Source: Platerodrilus igneus
Taxonomy: Eukaryota; Arthropoda; Insecta; Coleoptera; Lycidae
Direction of reading: 5' to 3'
Length of the DNA stretch: 64,000 bases
NCBI GenBank assembly: GCA_036346225.1
Contig: JARFIW010001082.1
Span: 3,472,001 to 3,536,000 of the forward strand
The notes below the pieces were generated by a model. The model did not search any database. It had not been told where the DNA came from and saw only the letters and a program-made list of their open reading frames with translations. A program made the position numbers and the translations under genes. This document shows positions 46,872 through 55,932 of this stretch, piece by piece. Within the stretch, counting starts at the first letter, position 1; each line of letters begins with the position of its first letter.

Positions 46872-47443
46872 ATTCTTCTTAATTTTCTTTGGGAATTAAA
46901 CCACTTATATTTATGTCATAAATGTCAAACTTGAAGTTTTTATTATTTTGACAACGATCCTAGGTTATGGATCGAAACGTAAATAAAGTTGATTTTAATA
47001 GTATATTATTCAACATACGGTAATGTAGGTAATAACTCACGCAGATGAAGTTTGCGGCACGAGCCGAAGGCGAGTGCCGTAATTCATCAAGTGAGTTATT
47101 GCCATTACCGTATGTTGAATACTATACTTTATCTACGACTATAAGCACAGTAACAAGTTTTAATAAACACATGTAATCAAGATTATTTAAAAAAAATTAT
47201 AGTACAAATTTGTTTGACATTACGTAAATGTCAATGAGCATGGCTACTTTGATATTTTTGGTAGGTAATTAAATAGAAATATAAGCTGGAAGCGTGAGTT
47301 ATTATAACTCGCGCTCATAACTCACGGTGTTTAATTATGAACACTATTACTTGTTCAAAAGTATATGAATAATGTTATTATAATTAAATAGGAGTAGATA
47401 AAAAATATAAGTGGTTTAATTCCCAAAGAAAATTAAGAAGAAT
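46872..47443. mobile_element. MITE-like insert with 41-bp inverted ends
   Basis: The 41-bp end starting ATTCTTCTTAATTTTCTTTG (46872-46912) is repeated in inverse at 47403-47443. Inside are a degenerate hammerhead-like core (TTGACAA, GATCC...GGATC stem, GAAACG at 46948-46980) and a 130-bp hairpin (47011-47137). No coding region. Confidence 0.5.
46995..47137. repeat. hairpin element, copy in hAT interior
   Basis: Lead-in TTAATAGTATATTATTCAAC (46995-47014), then arms caacatacggtaatg...taactcac and gtgagttattgccattacc...gttg closing on a GGCACGAGCC/GAGTGCC tip. It shares the lead-in and general design with 28397-28520 and 58565-58690. Confidence 0.65.
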
Positions 47444-48088
47444 ATTAAAGGTGTAATTGCGCATGTGTAAATGTCAAATAAGGGAAAACTTTATTAAAAA
47501 ATTGGTAAAATGAACTTTGCAATAACTCTCTAGTGTTTTAGGCGGTAGACATAAATTATACACGTGATTGATAATATCGACGTTTGCCGCATGATTGAGA
47601 TTTAGAGTATATACATATACATAATATAAATCGTGCAAACTTTTGAATTATGAATAAATCACCTAGTTTGATGTTCCTGAGCATCTTTAACTTGCCTAAA
47701 ATACAACATGAGGAACATTAAATAGGACTAGAAAAAATATTCGGTATAAGAAGCGAGTTATAATATCACGTTTCCTTTACACTAAACAAGACGAAAAACT
47801 GATTATTAATGGGTTCATGAAGACACTATGTGAAAATATAGTTAAGAACGTTTACTTACTTAATGTAAGATAGAAGTGAAGGGACGATGGAGTATCTACT
47901 CGTGCGTTTTTCGGCCCGAAAAGGTCGGGCCGGCCCGAGTCGTTTGGCCCGGCCCGGCCCGAAAAAAGATAGGGCCGGTCCGGGCCCGGCCCGAATAAAG
48001 TAGTCAACGGCCCGGCCCGGATTCGAGCCCGAAATCGGGCCGGGCTCGGGCCGGACGGCCCGAAAGCCCGAGCCCGAGTCCATCCCTA

Positions 48089-48096
48089 GAAATAAA
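48089..48096. repeat. 8-bp target site duplication, right
   Basis: GAAATAAA, a perfect match to 44359-44366. Confidence 0.85.
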
Positions 48097-48264
48097 CGGA
48101 TATCATCTATTCAGATACGATCGGGTAGGCATCAGGGGAGGTGGCGTAGCAATTTATGTGAGATGTTGCTTAAATGGTTTTAGCATTAATATTGAACTCA
48201 CAACAGAACAATGCTGTATTCATTTCAAACTAAGGAATAAACAAGTTGCAGTTGGTGTCGGGTA
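48097..48264 (+). pseudogene. LINE endonuclease fragment
   Basis: One frame reads GYHLFRYDRVGIRGGGVAIYVR from about 48100, then CCIHFKLRNKQVAVGVGY and a stop at 48267. The DR..RGGGVAIYV pattern is the central part of APE-type endonucleases of jockey/I-like LINEs. The hAT element inserted directly before it. Possible continuation after 48270 is too decayed to follow. Confidence 0.6.
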
Positions 48265-48269
48265 TTGAG

Positions 48270-49430
48270 CTGAAAATGGCTTTTTTAACATCTTGCTTCA
48301 ATCGTGATTCAAAAAATTGTAATGTTATTTTTTCTCTTATAGAAAATAATTATATCCTCCCCAATAAAGGCAAAGAGACTCGCAGAGAGAACTACGTAGA
48401 CTCTTATTACACATGAGATGTAAGTTGTCCGTCAAAGGTCCTTTATGGGGTTTTCGGTCTAACTCTGAACTCTAACTTCAGCGGATTTCGATGAGACACA
48501 GGAGGGGTCTGTAAAAGGACGGATTTTCCAGGCGCCACTACACCTTTAAATGTAATATTTTGTGATAGAAAAACCTGAAAGAAAAGTGCAGAAACCTTTC
48601 AAAGTATTAACACATTGGTTGTTATTAGCGTAACAGTTAGTACCTGTAATAAATGCATAAATATATTAAAACAAATTAATGGAGACAGCTGTTTGCGTCT
48701 CAAAACCAACTAAGGGTACTTATGTTAGGATATTCATTGGATTTTAGCATCATACTACATTCATCTCTTTTAAATCAATCTCACTCAATAAAAACTACTA
48801 AACTGATTCAACATTTATAATAAAACTGAATAAATATTCTCTTGGTTTAACAAGACAGATATGTACAAAATACTTTAGCATCATAAGCAATTTTCAAAGT
48901 TATAATTATCTACTTTTTAAATAGTCAAAGATTAAGTTTCTTTTTATAAATTAACAACTAATAATTTCAAATTCCCCAAGAATCAGATCTGGCAAATTGG
49001 TTCACATATGTTTCTATTAGTTATATAGTTTTTTTAGTTGAAAGAACAAATTACTAAATAAGTGTAACATTGAACATCTAAAAACTCAGGTCACTGAAGG
49101 TTAAATTAGTTCAATTCTTTGCGCATTGATAAATGCCCTGTACCTGGAGACCCTGCTACAAGCACCTAAGGAATACGAAAGTCACATCGCTTCTTCTTAT
49201 CAGCCATGCTTACTTGTTTCGCGCTACGACGTGACTGTCTGTTCGACCGGAAATCGATGAGCATTTGTGATGAACTCGCGCAAGCACTATTGTATCAATA
49301 TCGATGCGTTTTGATTCAAGATTTCGTTATGAAATACTCCGTATTTTTATTTTTAACTGTGATAATATTTTCTCAATTTAATTTCGCACCAATAAAATTA
49401 CAACTGTATACTTTAGACTATTTTAGATAC
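48270..49430. other. AT-rich spacer, nothing certain
   Basis: Possible further LINE relic around 48350-48550, otherwise no motif. An 87-codon frame at 49206-49469 contains a hydrophobic stretch starting MKYSVFLFLTVIIF but runs into the Penelope-like element's end and resembles no family I know. Confidence 0.35.
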
Positions 49431-49431
49431 A

Positions 49432-49458
49432 GCAAGTATTTCTACTACTTACTATATA
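49432..49458. repeat. inverted flank of the Penelope pair, left
   Basis: GCAAGTATTTCTACTACTTA plus CTATATA, reverse complement of the flank at 55698-55722. Confidence 0.7.
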
Positions 49459-49503
49459 AAATTAAATAAAAACCCTTAACCACAAAAAATATTTAAATTA
49501 TTA

Positions 49504-49541
49504 AATACGTATTTCGACCACTATGTGGCCATCATCAGTAG
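49504..49541 (-). ncRNA. hammerhead ribozyme-like motif of Penelope element, 1
   Basis: Minus strand: CTGATGA, stem II GGCCAC-ATA-GTGGTC, GAAA, then a very short AUAC/GUAU stem III and the likely AUU cleavage site. The box at the cleavage side is changed here (TATTTAATAATTT instead of TATTTAGTAATTT). Such minimal hammerheads are established features of Penelope-like elements. Confidence 0.65.
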
Positions 49542-49809
49542 AAAACCTGTAATTAAAAAAAACAACTGTTGTTCTGGAACACTTCAGAGGATATTCTCCT
49601 CACCACTTAGGCTGAAGTGAACCTTCCCAACCTATAATTTACTATATTGTTGCTTTAAACACTATCGAGGATATTCTCCTCACCCGCAGGCTGGTGTTCT
49701 CAACAACAAACAAGTGGTGTGACATTATAACTTAAATCTACTTAATTTATACTAATTCTAAACCTACTGAAGCGGAACCAGTTTAATCTTGCTTTCTCAT
49801 TGGTTGTTG

Positions 49810-52218
49810 ACCAATAGGGAAAGCAAAGCAGATGACTCTATTGGCCCTTTATCGGTGTTTAAGAGGGTCCTTTATGTTTAACAATTTTAATTGATTCATA
49901 GGCATTTAAGGAGGAAAACGTTGGTACCGCTTTTAACAATTTAACATTTTCTAGTTTAACGGGGTGGCTGGTTTCAAATATATGTTTGGCGACCTGAGAC
50001 CTTTCATATTTACCATATTTGAAGTGAGTAATGTGTTCTTTAAATCTTGTTGTTATATTCCTCTTGGTCTGACCAATATATTTTGAAAACACCCTGGCCC
50101 TGCACAACTAATTTCATAAATCCCCGACTTTTGCAATTTTCCACCTTGTCTTTTGGATTACCTAGCAAATCTTTAATTTTATTAGTATTAGTGAAAGCAA
50201 TTTTGAAATTACACTGTTTGAATATTTTATATCAAGACCCTTTGTGGTTTTGTGAAACGGAAGTTTAACATATTTAACATTATCGTTAGAGGTGGTTGAT
50301 TGCAAAGTCGTTGATTTACGAATGTTGATCCTATTTTACACTTTCTAAAAATATTATCTATAATATCAGAAGAGAAACCATTGTAATTCGCTATTTGTTT
50401 AATAAGAGCAAATTCCTTATTAAATCTGTTTTTATTTAAAGGAAATTCAATAATCTATTAATTAAAAAGTTAAATGAAGCCAACTTATGTTGTATGCTAT
50501 GATTAGAGGAAGACAAAATAAAGCGATTTACATTGGTTTCTTTTCTATAAATGTCAAATTCTAATTTATTACCATTTCTAATTACTAATGTATCTAAAAG
50601 GGTAATTGTCCATTATTCTCTAGTTCATACGTAAATTTTATGCTTTGAAATTTTGAATTCATTTCTTTAAGAAAATCATCAACATATGATTTAGAAGTGT
50701 CAAAACTGCAAAATATTATCCACGTACCTTAACCATATTCTTGGGAAGTATTTGGAGTTTTCTTTTAACTCGGTTTCAAAACGAGACATAAATAAATTTG
50801 CTATGAAAGGTGATAAGCTATTTCCCATTGCTGTGCCTTCATGTTGTTCGTACAACTTGTTGTTGAATTGAAAACAGTTCTGGGACATGCAATGCGAAAC
50901 AAGCTTGATATAGTCCTCAACTTTCTCATCATCAATATCACTATCTATAAGAACATCCTTTAAATATGTTAAAGTACGTGGTATTGGAACACTAGGGAAT
51001 AATGAACAGACATCAAATGAAATTAAGATTTCGTTCTCTTCTAATGTGATATTTTTAATTTTATTAATGAACTCTAAAGAGTTTTGTACAGACAAACTAT
51101 TAAACTTTAAATTCTTAAATTCATTTGACAGCCATCGTGATAAATAGTAAGTCGGTGAGTTGATACCTGAAACTATTGGTCTCATCGATTTATTATTTTG
51201 TGAATCTTTGGTAAACAGTAAAGCTTTGGCATTTCAGGATTTGAAATTGTTAATTTAATTTTAGTGTGGGCGAAATTAGGTTTGGACATTCTTTCAAAAC
51301 AGACTGTGTTGATTTAATCATTTTATTTAAAGGAACTTCATTTTACGTTTTTGACTATTGGTCTGTAAGGACCCTCAGACAGCAAAGTCTCTACTCTATC
51401 AACATAGTCTTGTTTATCCAGAATAACCAACCTATTCCCTTATCAGCCTTTAAATAATAACAATTCTTTTGTCGTAAATTTTAATAATCAGATGATCTTT
51501 TCTTGTTTGTTCTGAGACATTCCTTGCGCAAGTGCGTAAGTTGTTCGAAAGTTGAATTTTGCACGCGTTTCTAATAAAGTTTTTGAATTGTCATCTAATT
51601 TTGAAATGGATTTTCAATGCCAGCAATAATGTCTTCAAAGGAGTTTTCAAATGATCTACTCCAAATTTTAGGCCTCGATCAAGGAAAGTCAACTCTTCAT
51701 TATTAAAGATTTTCGACGATTCGTTAACAACTATTGACTCTAATTGAGGTGAAGTAATTTCCAGTTTTTAGAGGTACATTGACATTGTGTTTCTTTAAAA
51801 GAAACTTCAACTTAGTGGTTTGACTATTAATTTTGTCTAACAATTTATGATTGTTGACTTCAAATACAAATCTCTGGAAATTATTCCATTCCTGAAAACC
51901 GGACTCGGATAAATTGCACGTTAGTGCTAGGTGCGATTTATACGTTTCCAGTTCCAATCTACTAAGCTTACTGTACAGATATTTTATTTCCAAATTAAGC
52001 CACTTATCTTTTGCAAAATTGATTATTGCGTTACTACGTTTACAATTACTGCTGATTTTTACGTTAATGAAATTTGGAAAAACTTTGTGGGCTTTACAAC
52101 TTTTTAGAAATCGAATATCTGCTTTTACAAAACAAATTTTAAGAGCTAAGCTCCGATACCTATTAAGTTCCGAAGACCGGGAAGTCATAGTTAATAATCT
52201 ATAGGAACACTGTGGCAC
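49810..52218 (-). pseudogene. Penelope-like RT/GIY-YIG polyprotein, minus copy
   Basis: N-terminal part 52218-51724 (begins MPQCSYRLLTMTSRSS), frame lost near 51770. RT core 51185-50700: RPIVSGINSPTYYLSRWL, ILISFDVCSLFPSVP, GTAMGNSLSPFIANLFMS, then the catalytic box as YVDN (50715-50726), where the plus copy has YVDD, followed by a premature stop. GIY-YIG domain remnant 50107-49859: YIGQTKRNITTRFKEH, then HFKYGKYERSQVAKHIFETSHP. Loss of the second catalytic Asp and several frame breaks make it inactive. Confidence 0.85.
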
Positions 52219-52270
52219 GATTTAAATAAAATTAAATAAAAACCCTTAACCACAAAAAATATTTAAATTA

Positions 52271-52311
52271 CTAAATACGTATTTCGACCACTATGTGGCC
52301 ATCATCAGTAG
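52271..52311 (-). ncRNA. hammerhead ribozyme-like motif of Penelope element, 2
   Basis: Same CTGATGA / GGCCAC-GTGGTC / GAAA core on the minus strand, with the intact TACGTATTTAGTAATTT cleavage region. It lies at the 5' side of the minus copy, the position expected for the upstream pseudo-LTR, truncated at 52311. Confidence 0.7.
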
Positions 52312-52917
52312 ATATTAAATTTAAAGAACACATTGCTCACTTCAAATATGGTAAATATGAAAGGTCTCAGGTCGCCAAACATATATTTGAAACCATCCAC
52401 CCCGTTAAACTAGAAAATGTTAAATTGTTAAAAGCGGTACCAACGTTTTCCTCCTTAAATGCCTATGAATCAATTAAAATTGTTAAACATAAAGGACCCC
52501 TCTTAAACACCGATATAGGGCCAATAGAGTCATCTGCTTTGCTTTCCCTATTGGTCAACAACCAATGAGAAAGCAAGATTAAACTGGTTCCGCTTCAGTA
52601 GGTTTAGAATTAGTATAAATTAAGTAGATTTAAGTTATAATGTCACAATTCACTTGTTTGTTGTTGAGAACACCAGCCTGCGGGTGAGGAGAATATTCTC
52701 GATAGTGTTTAAAGCAACAATATAGTAAATTATAGGTTGGGAAGGTTCACTTCAGCCTAAGTGGTGAGGAGAATATCCTCTGAAGTGTTCCAGAACAACA
52801 GCTTTTTTTTTTTAATTACAGGTTTTCTACTGATGATGGCCACATAGTGGTCGAAATACGTATTTAGTAATTTAAATATTTTTTGTGGTTAAGGGTTTTT
52901 ATTTAATTTTATTTAAA
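52312..52917 (+). repeat. upstream pseudo-LTR of Penelope plus copy
   Basis: Direct repeat of 55096-55705, starting TTTAAAGAACACA. It encodes the end of the nuclease domain (HFKYGKYERSQVAKHIFE to LLSLLVNNQ-stop, 52330-52568), then a 3' region with two related motifs (GTGAGGAGAATATTCTC, GTGAGGAGAATATCCTC) and the hammerhead. Confidence 0.8.
52830..52875 (+). ncRNA. hammerhead ribozyme-like motif of Penelope element, 3
   Basis: CTGATGA at 52830-52836, stem II GGCCAC/GTGGTC, GAAA, palindromic ATACGTAT, predicted cleavage site before TAGTAA; CTA just before CTGATGA can pair with TAG to form stem I. Confidence 0.7.
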
Positions 52918-52919
52918 TC

Positions 52920-55350
52920 GTGCCACAGTGTTCCTATAGATTATTAACTATGACTTCCCGGTCTTCGGAACATAATAGGTATCGGAGCTTAGTTCTTAAA
53001 ATTAGTTCTGTAAAAGCAGATATTCGATTTCTAAAAAGTTGTAAAGCCCACAAAGTTTTTCCAAATTTCATTAACGTAAAAATCAGCAGTAATTGTAAAC
53101 GTAGTAACGCAATAATCAATTTTGCAAAAGATAAGTGGCTTAATTTGGAAATAAAATATCTGTACAGTAAGCTTAGTAGATTGGAACTGGAAACGTATAA
53201 ATCGCACCTAGCACTAACGTGCAATTTATCCGAGTCCGGTTTTCAGGAATGGAATAATTTCCAGAGATTTGTATTTGAAGTCAACAATCATAAATTGTTA
53301 GACAAAATTAATAGTCAAAACACTAAGTTGAAGTTTCTTTTAAAGAAACACAATGTCAATGTACCTCCTAAAAAACTGGAAATTACTTCACCTCAATTAG
53401 AGTCAATAGTTGTTAACGAATCGTCGAAAATCTTTAATAATGAAGAGTTGACTTTCCTTGATCGAGGCCTAAAATTTGGAGTAGATCATTTGAAAACTCC
53501 TTTGGAAGACATTATTGCTGGCATTGAAAATCCATTTCAAAATTAGATGACAATTCAAAAACTTTATTAGAAACGCGTGCAAAATTCAACTTTCGAACAA
53601 CTTACGCACTTGCGCAAGGAATGTCTCAGAACAAACAAGGAAAGATCATCTGATTATTAAAATTTACGACAAAAGAATTGTTATTATTTAAAGGCTGATA
53701 AGGGAATAGGTTGGTTATTCTGGATAAACAAGACTATGTTGATAGAGTAGAGACTTTGCTGTCTGAGGGTCCTTACAGACCAATAGTCAAAAACGTAAAA
53801 ATGAAGTTCCTTTAAATAAAATGATTAAATCAACACAGTCTGTTTTGAAAGAATGTCCAAACCTAATTTCGCCCACACTAAAATTAAAATTAACAATTTC
53901 AAATCCTGAAATGCCAAAGCTTTACTGTTTACCAAAGATTCACAAAAATAATAAATCGATGAGACCAATAGTTTCAGGTATCAACTCACCGACTTACTAT
54001 TTATCACGATGGCTGTCAAATGAATTTAAGAATTTAAAGTTTAATAGTTTGTCTGTACAAAACTCTTTAGAGTTCATTAATAAAATTAAAAATATCACAT
54101 TAGAAGAGAACGAAATCTTAATTTCATTTGATGTCTGTTCATTATTCCCTAGTGTTCCAATACCACGTACTTTAACATATTTAAAGGATGTTCTTATAGA
54201 TAGAGATATTGATGCTGATAAAGTTGAGGACTATATCAAGCTTGTTTCGCATTGCATGTCCCAGAACTGTTTTCAATTCAACAACAAGTTGTACGAACAA
54301 CATGAAGGCACAGCAATGGGAAATAGCTTATCACCTTTCATAGCAAATTTATTTATGTCTCGTTTTGAAACCGAGTTAAAAGAAAACTCCAAATACTTCC
54401 CAAGAATATGGTTAAGGTACGTGGATGATATTTTTGCAGTTTTTGACACTTCTAAATCAAATGTTGATGATTTTCTTAAAGAAATGAATTCAAAATTTCA
54501 AAGCATAAAATTTACGTATGAACTAGAGAATAATGGACAATTACCCTTTTAGATACATTAGTAATTAGAAATGGTAATAAATTAGAATTTGACATTTATA
54601 GAAAAGAAGCCAATGTAAATCGCTTTATTTTGTCTTCCTCTAATCATAGCATACAACATAAGTTGGCTTCATTTAACTTTTTAATTAATAGATTATTGAA
54701 TTTCCTTTAAATAAAAACAGATTTAATAAGGAATTTGCTCTTATTAAACAAATAGCGAATTACAATGGTTTCTCTTCTGATATTATAGATAATATTTTTA
54801 GAAAGTGTAAAATAGGATCAACATTCGTAAATCAACGACTTTGCAATCAACCACCTCTAACGATAATGTTAAATATGTTAAACTTCCGTTTCACAAAACC
54901 ACAAAGGGTCTTGATAAAATATTCAAACAGTGTAATTTCAAAATTGCTTTCACTAATACTAATAAAATTAAAGATTTGCTAGGTAATCCAAAAGACAAGG
55001 TGGAAAAATTGCAAAAGTTGGGGATTTATGAAATTAGTTGTGCAGGGCCAGGGTGTTTTAAAAATATATTGGTCAGACCAAGAGGAATATAACAACAAGA
55101 TTTAAAGAACACAATGCTCACTTCAAATATGGTAAATATGAAAGGTCTCAGGTCGCCAAACATATATTTGAAACCAGCCACCCCGTTAAACTAGAAAATG
55201 TTAAATTGTTAAAAGCGGTACCAACGTTTTCCTCCTTAAATGCCTATGAATCAATTAAAATTGTTAAACATAAAGGACCCCTCTTAAACACCGATAAAGG
55301 GCCAATAGAGTCATCTGCTTTGCTTTCCCTATTGGTCAACAACCAATGAG
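52920..55350 (+). pseudogene. Penelope-like RT/GIY-YIG polyprotein, plus copy
   Basis: Start MPQCSYRLLTMTSRSSEHNR at 52920; an open N-terminal part of 208 codons to 53546. The frame is broken between 53546 and 53821, with the KADKG.RLVILDK segment readable only across frames. RT 53821-54552: LPKIHK, RPIVSGINSPTYYLSRWL, LISFDVCSLFPSVP, GTAMGNSLSPFIANL and an intact catalytic YVDD at 54418-54429. Another break follows near 54552. Connector region 54841-55092, then GIYEISCAG near 55020, a one-base frame change, and YIGQTKRN near 55066, the two halves of the GIY-YIG active-site region. The domain ends at 55347. Better preserved than the minus copy but with at least three frame breaks. Confidence 0.85.
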
Positions 55351-55705
55351 AAAGCAAGATTAAACTGGTTCCGCTTCAGTAGGTTTAGAATTAGTATAAA
55401 TTAAGTAGATTTAAGTTATAATGTCACAATTCACTTGTTTGTTGTTGAGAACACCAGCCTGCGGGTGAGGAGAATATTCTCGATAGTGTTTAAAGCAACA
55501 ATATAGTAAATTATAGGTTGGGAAGGTTCACTTCAGCCTAAGTGGTGAGGAGAATATCCTCTGAAGTGTTCCAGAACAGCTCTTTTTTTTTTTTTTTTTA
55601 ATTACAGGTTTTCTACTGATGATGGCCACATAGTGGTCGAAATACGTATTTAGTAATTTAAATATTTTTTGTGGTTAAGGGTTTTTATTTAATTTTATAT
55701 AGTAA
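55096..55705 (+). repeat. downstream pseudo-LTR of Penelope plus copy
   Basis: Direct repeat of 52312-52917, with a longer poly-T tract (55583-55599) and the 3' terminal AAGGGTTTTTATTTAATTTT. Confidence 0.8.
55616..55661 (+). ncRNA. hammerhead ribozyme-like motif of Penelope element, 4
   Basis: Same core as 52830-52875, in the downstream pseudo-LTR, intact by eye. Confidence 0.7.
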
Positions 55706-55722
55706 GTAGTAGAAATACTTGC
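55698..55722. repeat. inverted flank of the Penelope pair, right
   Basis: Inverse of 49432-49458 (TATAGTAAGTAGTAGAAATAC then TTGC), so the target-side sequence is itself inverted around the pair. Confidence 0.7.
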
Positions 55723-55734
55723 ATACCCGATTCT

Positions 55735-55932
55735 TTGAAAATGTGGAAAAAATTAAGGAATTATTTTGTTGTAATAACATCAATAATGATATCGATGTGC
55801 TTCAATTGCAACATTTTTATCAAACAAACCGGCTATTCGAAAATTAATTTTCATTCTCACTACTTCTTCATACTGAAGTCAGTGACATTATCATATCAAT
55901 GTCTTCTAAGTAAGTTGGGAGCCATGGTATAA
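55735..55932 (+). CDS. uncharacterised 65-codon open frame
   Basis: Contains a hydrophobic N-terminal stretch (YFVVITSIMISMCF) but no recognised domain, and ends at the border of the repeat block. A splice-donor-like AAGTAAGT occurs at 55908. Probably chance; it could be a relic of whatever the Penelope pair inserted into. Confidence 0.12.
   Translation: MKMWKKLRNYFVVITSIMISMCFNCNIFIKQTGYSKINFHSHYFFILKSVTLSYQCLLSKLGAMV

Larger units (their letters stand above)
44367..48088. mobile_element. non-autonomous hAT-like element with GGGCC-rich ends
   Basis: Ends are TAGGGATGG (44367) and its complement CCATCCCTA (48088), with a perfect 8-bp target duplication, the hAT hallmark. About 130-180 bp at each end consist of GGGCCGGGC-type subterminal repeats in inverted orientation (44377-44505 and 47912-48077), markedly GC-rich within AT-rich DNA. 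Subterminal repeats of this kind serve as transposase binding sites in hAT elements. No hAT transposase or BED finger is recognisable in the 3.7 kb; the interior is AT-rich and holds a MITE-like insert (46872-47443). Confidence 0.8.
49459..52232 (-). mobile_element. Penelope-like element, minus-strand copy
   Basis: Runs leftward from the ORF start near 52218 to the 3' end near 49459. The coding region is broken. A hammerhead-like motif lies in the 3' region (49504-49541), and another just upstream of the start (52271-52311). Arranged head to head with the plus copy that begins at 52312. Confidence 0.8.
52312..55705 (+). mobile_element. Penelope-like element, plus-strand copy with pseudo-LTRs
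   Basis: Begins with a partial copy (52312-52917: end of the GIY-YIG domain, 3' region and hammerhead), then the coding region 52920-55350, then the same 3' region again (55096-55705). This partial-copy-plus-full-copy layout is the usual pseudo-LTR architecture of Penelope-like elements. Confidence 0.85.

Noticed and set aside
47856..48083. 75-codon minus-strand frame rich in Gly, Pro, Arg.
   Set aside because: Translation of the GGGCC subterminal repeats of the hAT-like element.
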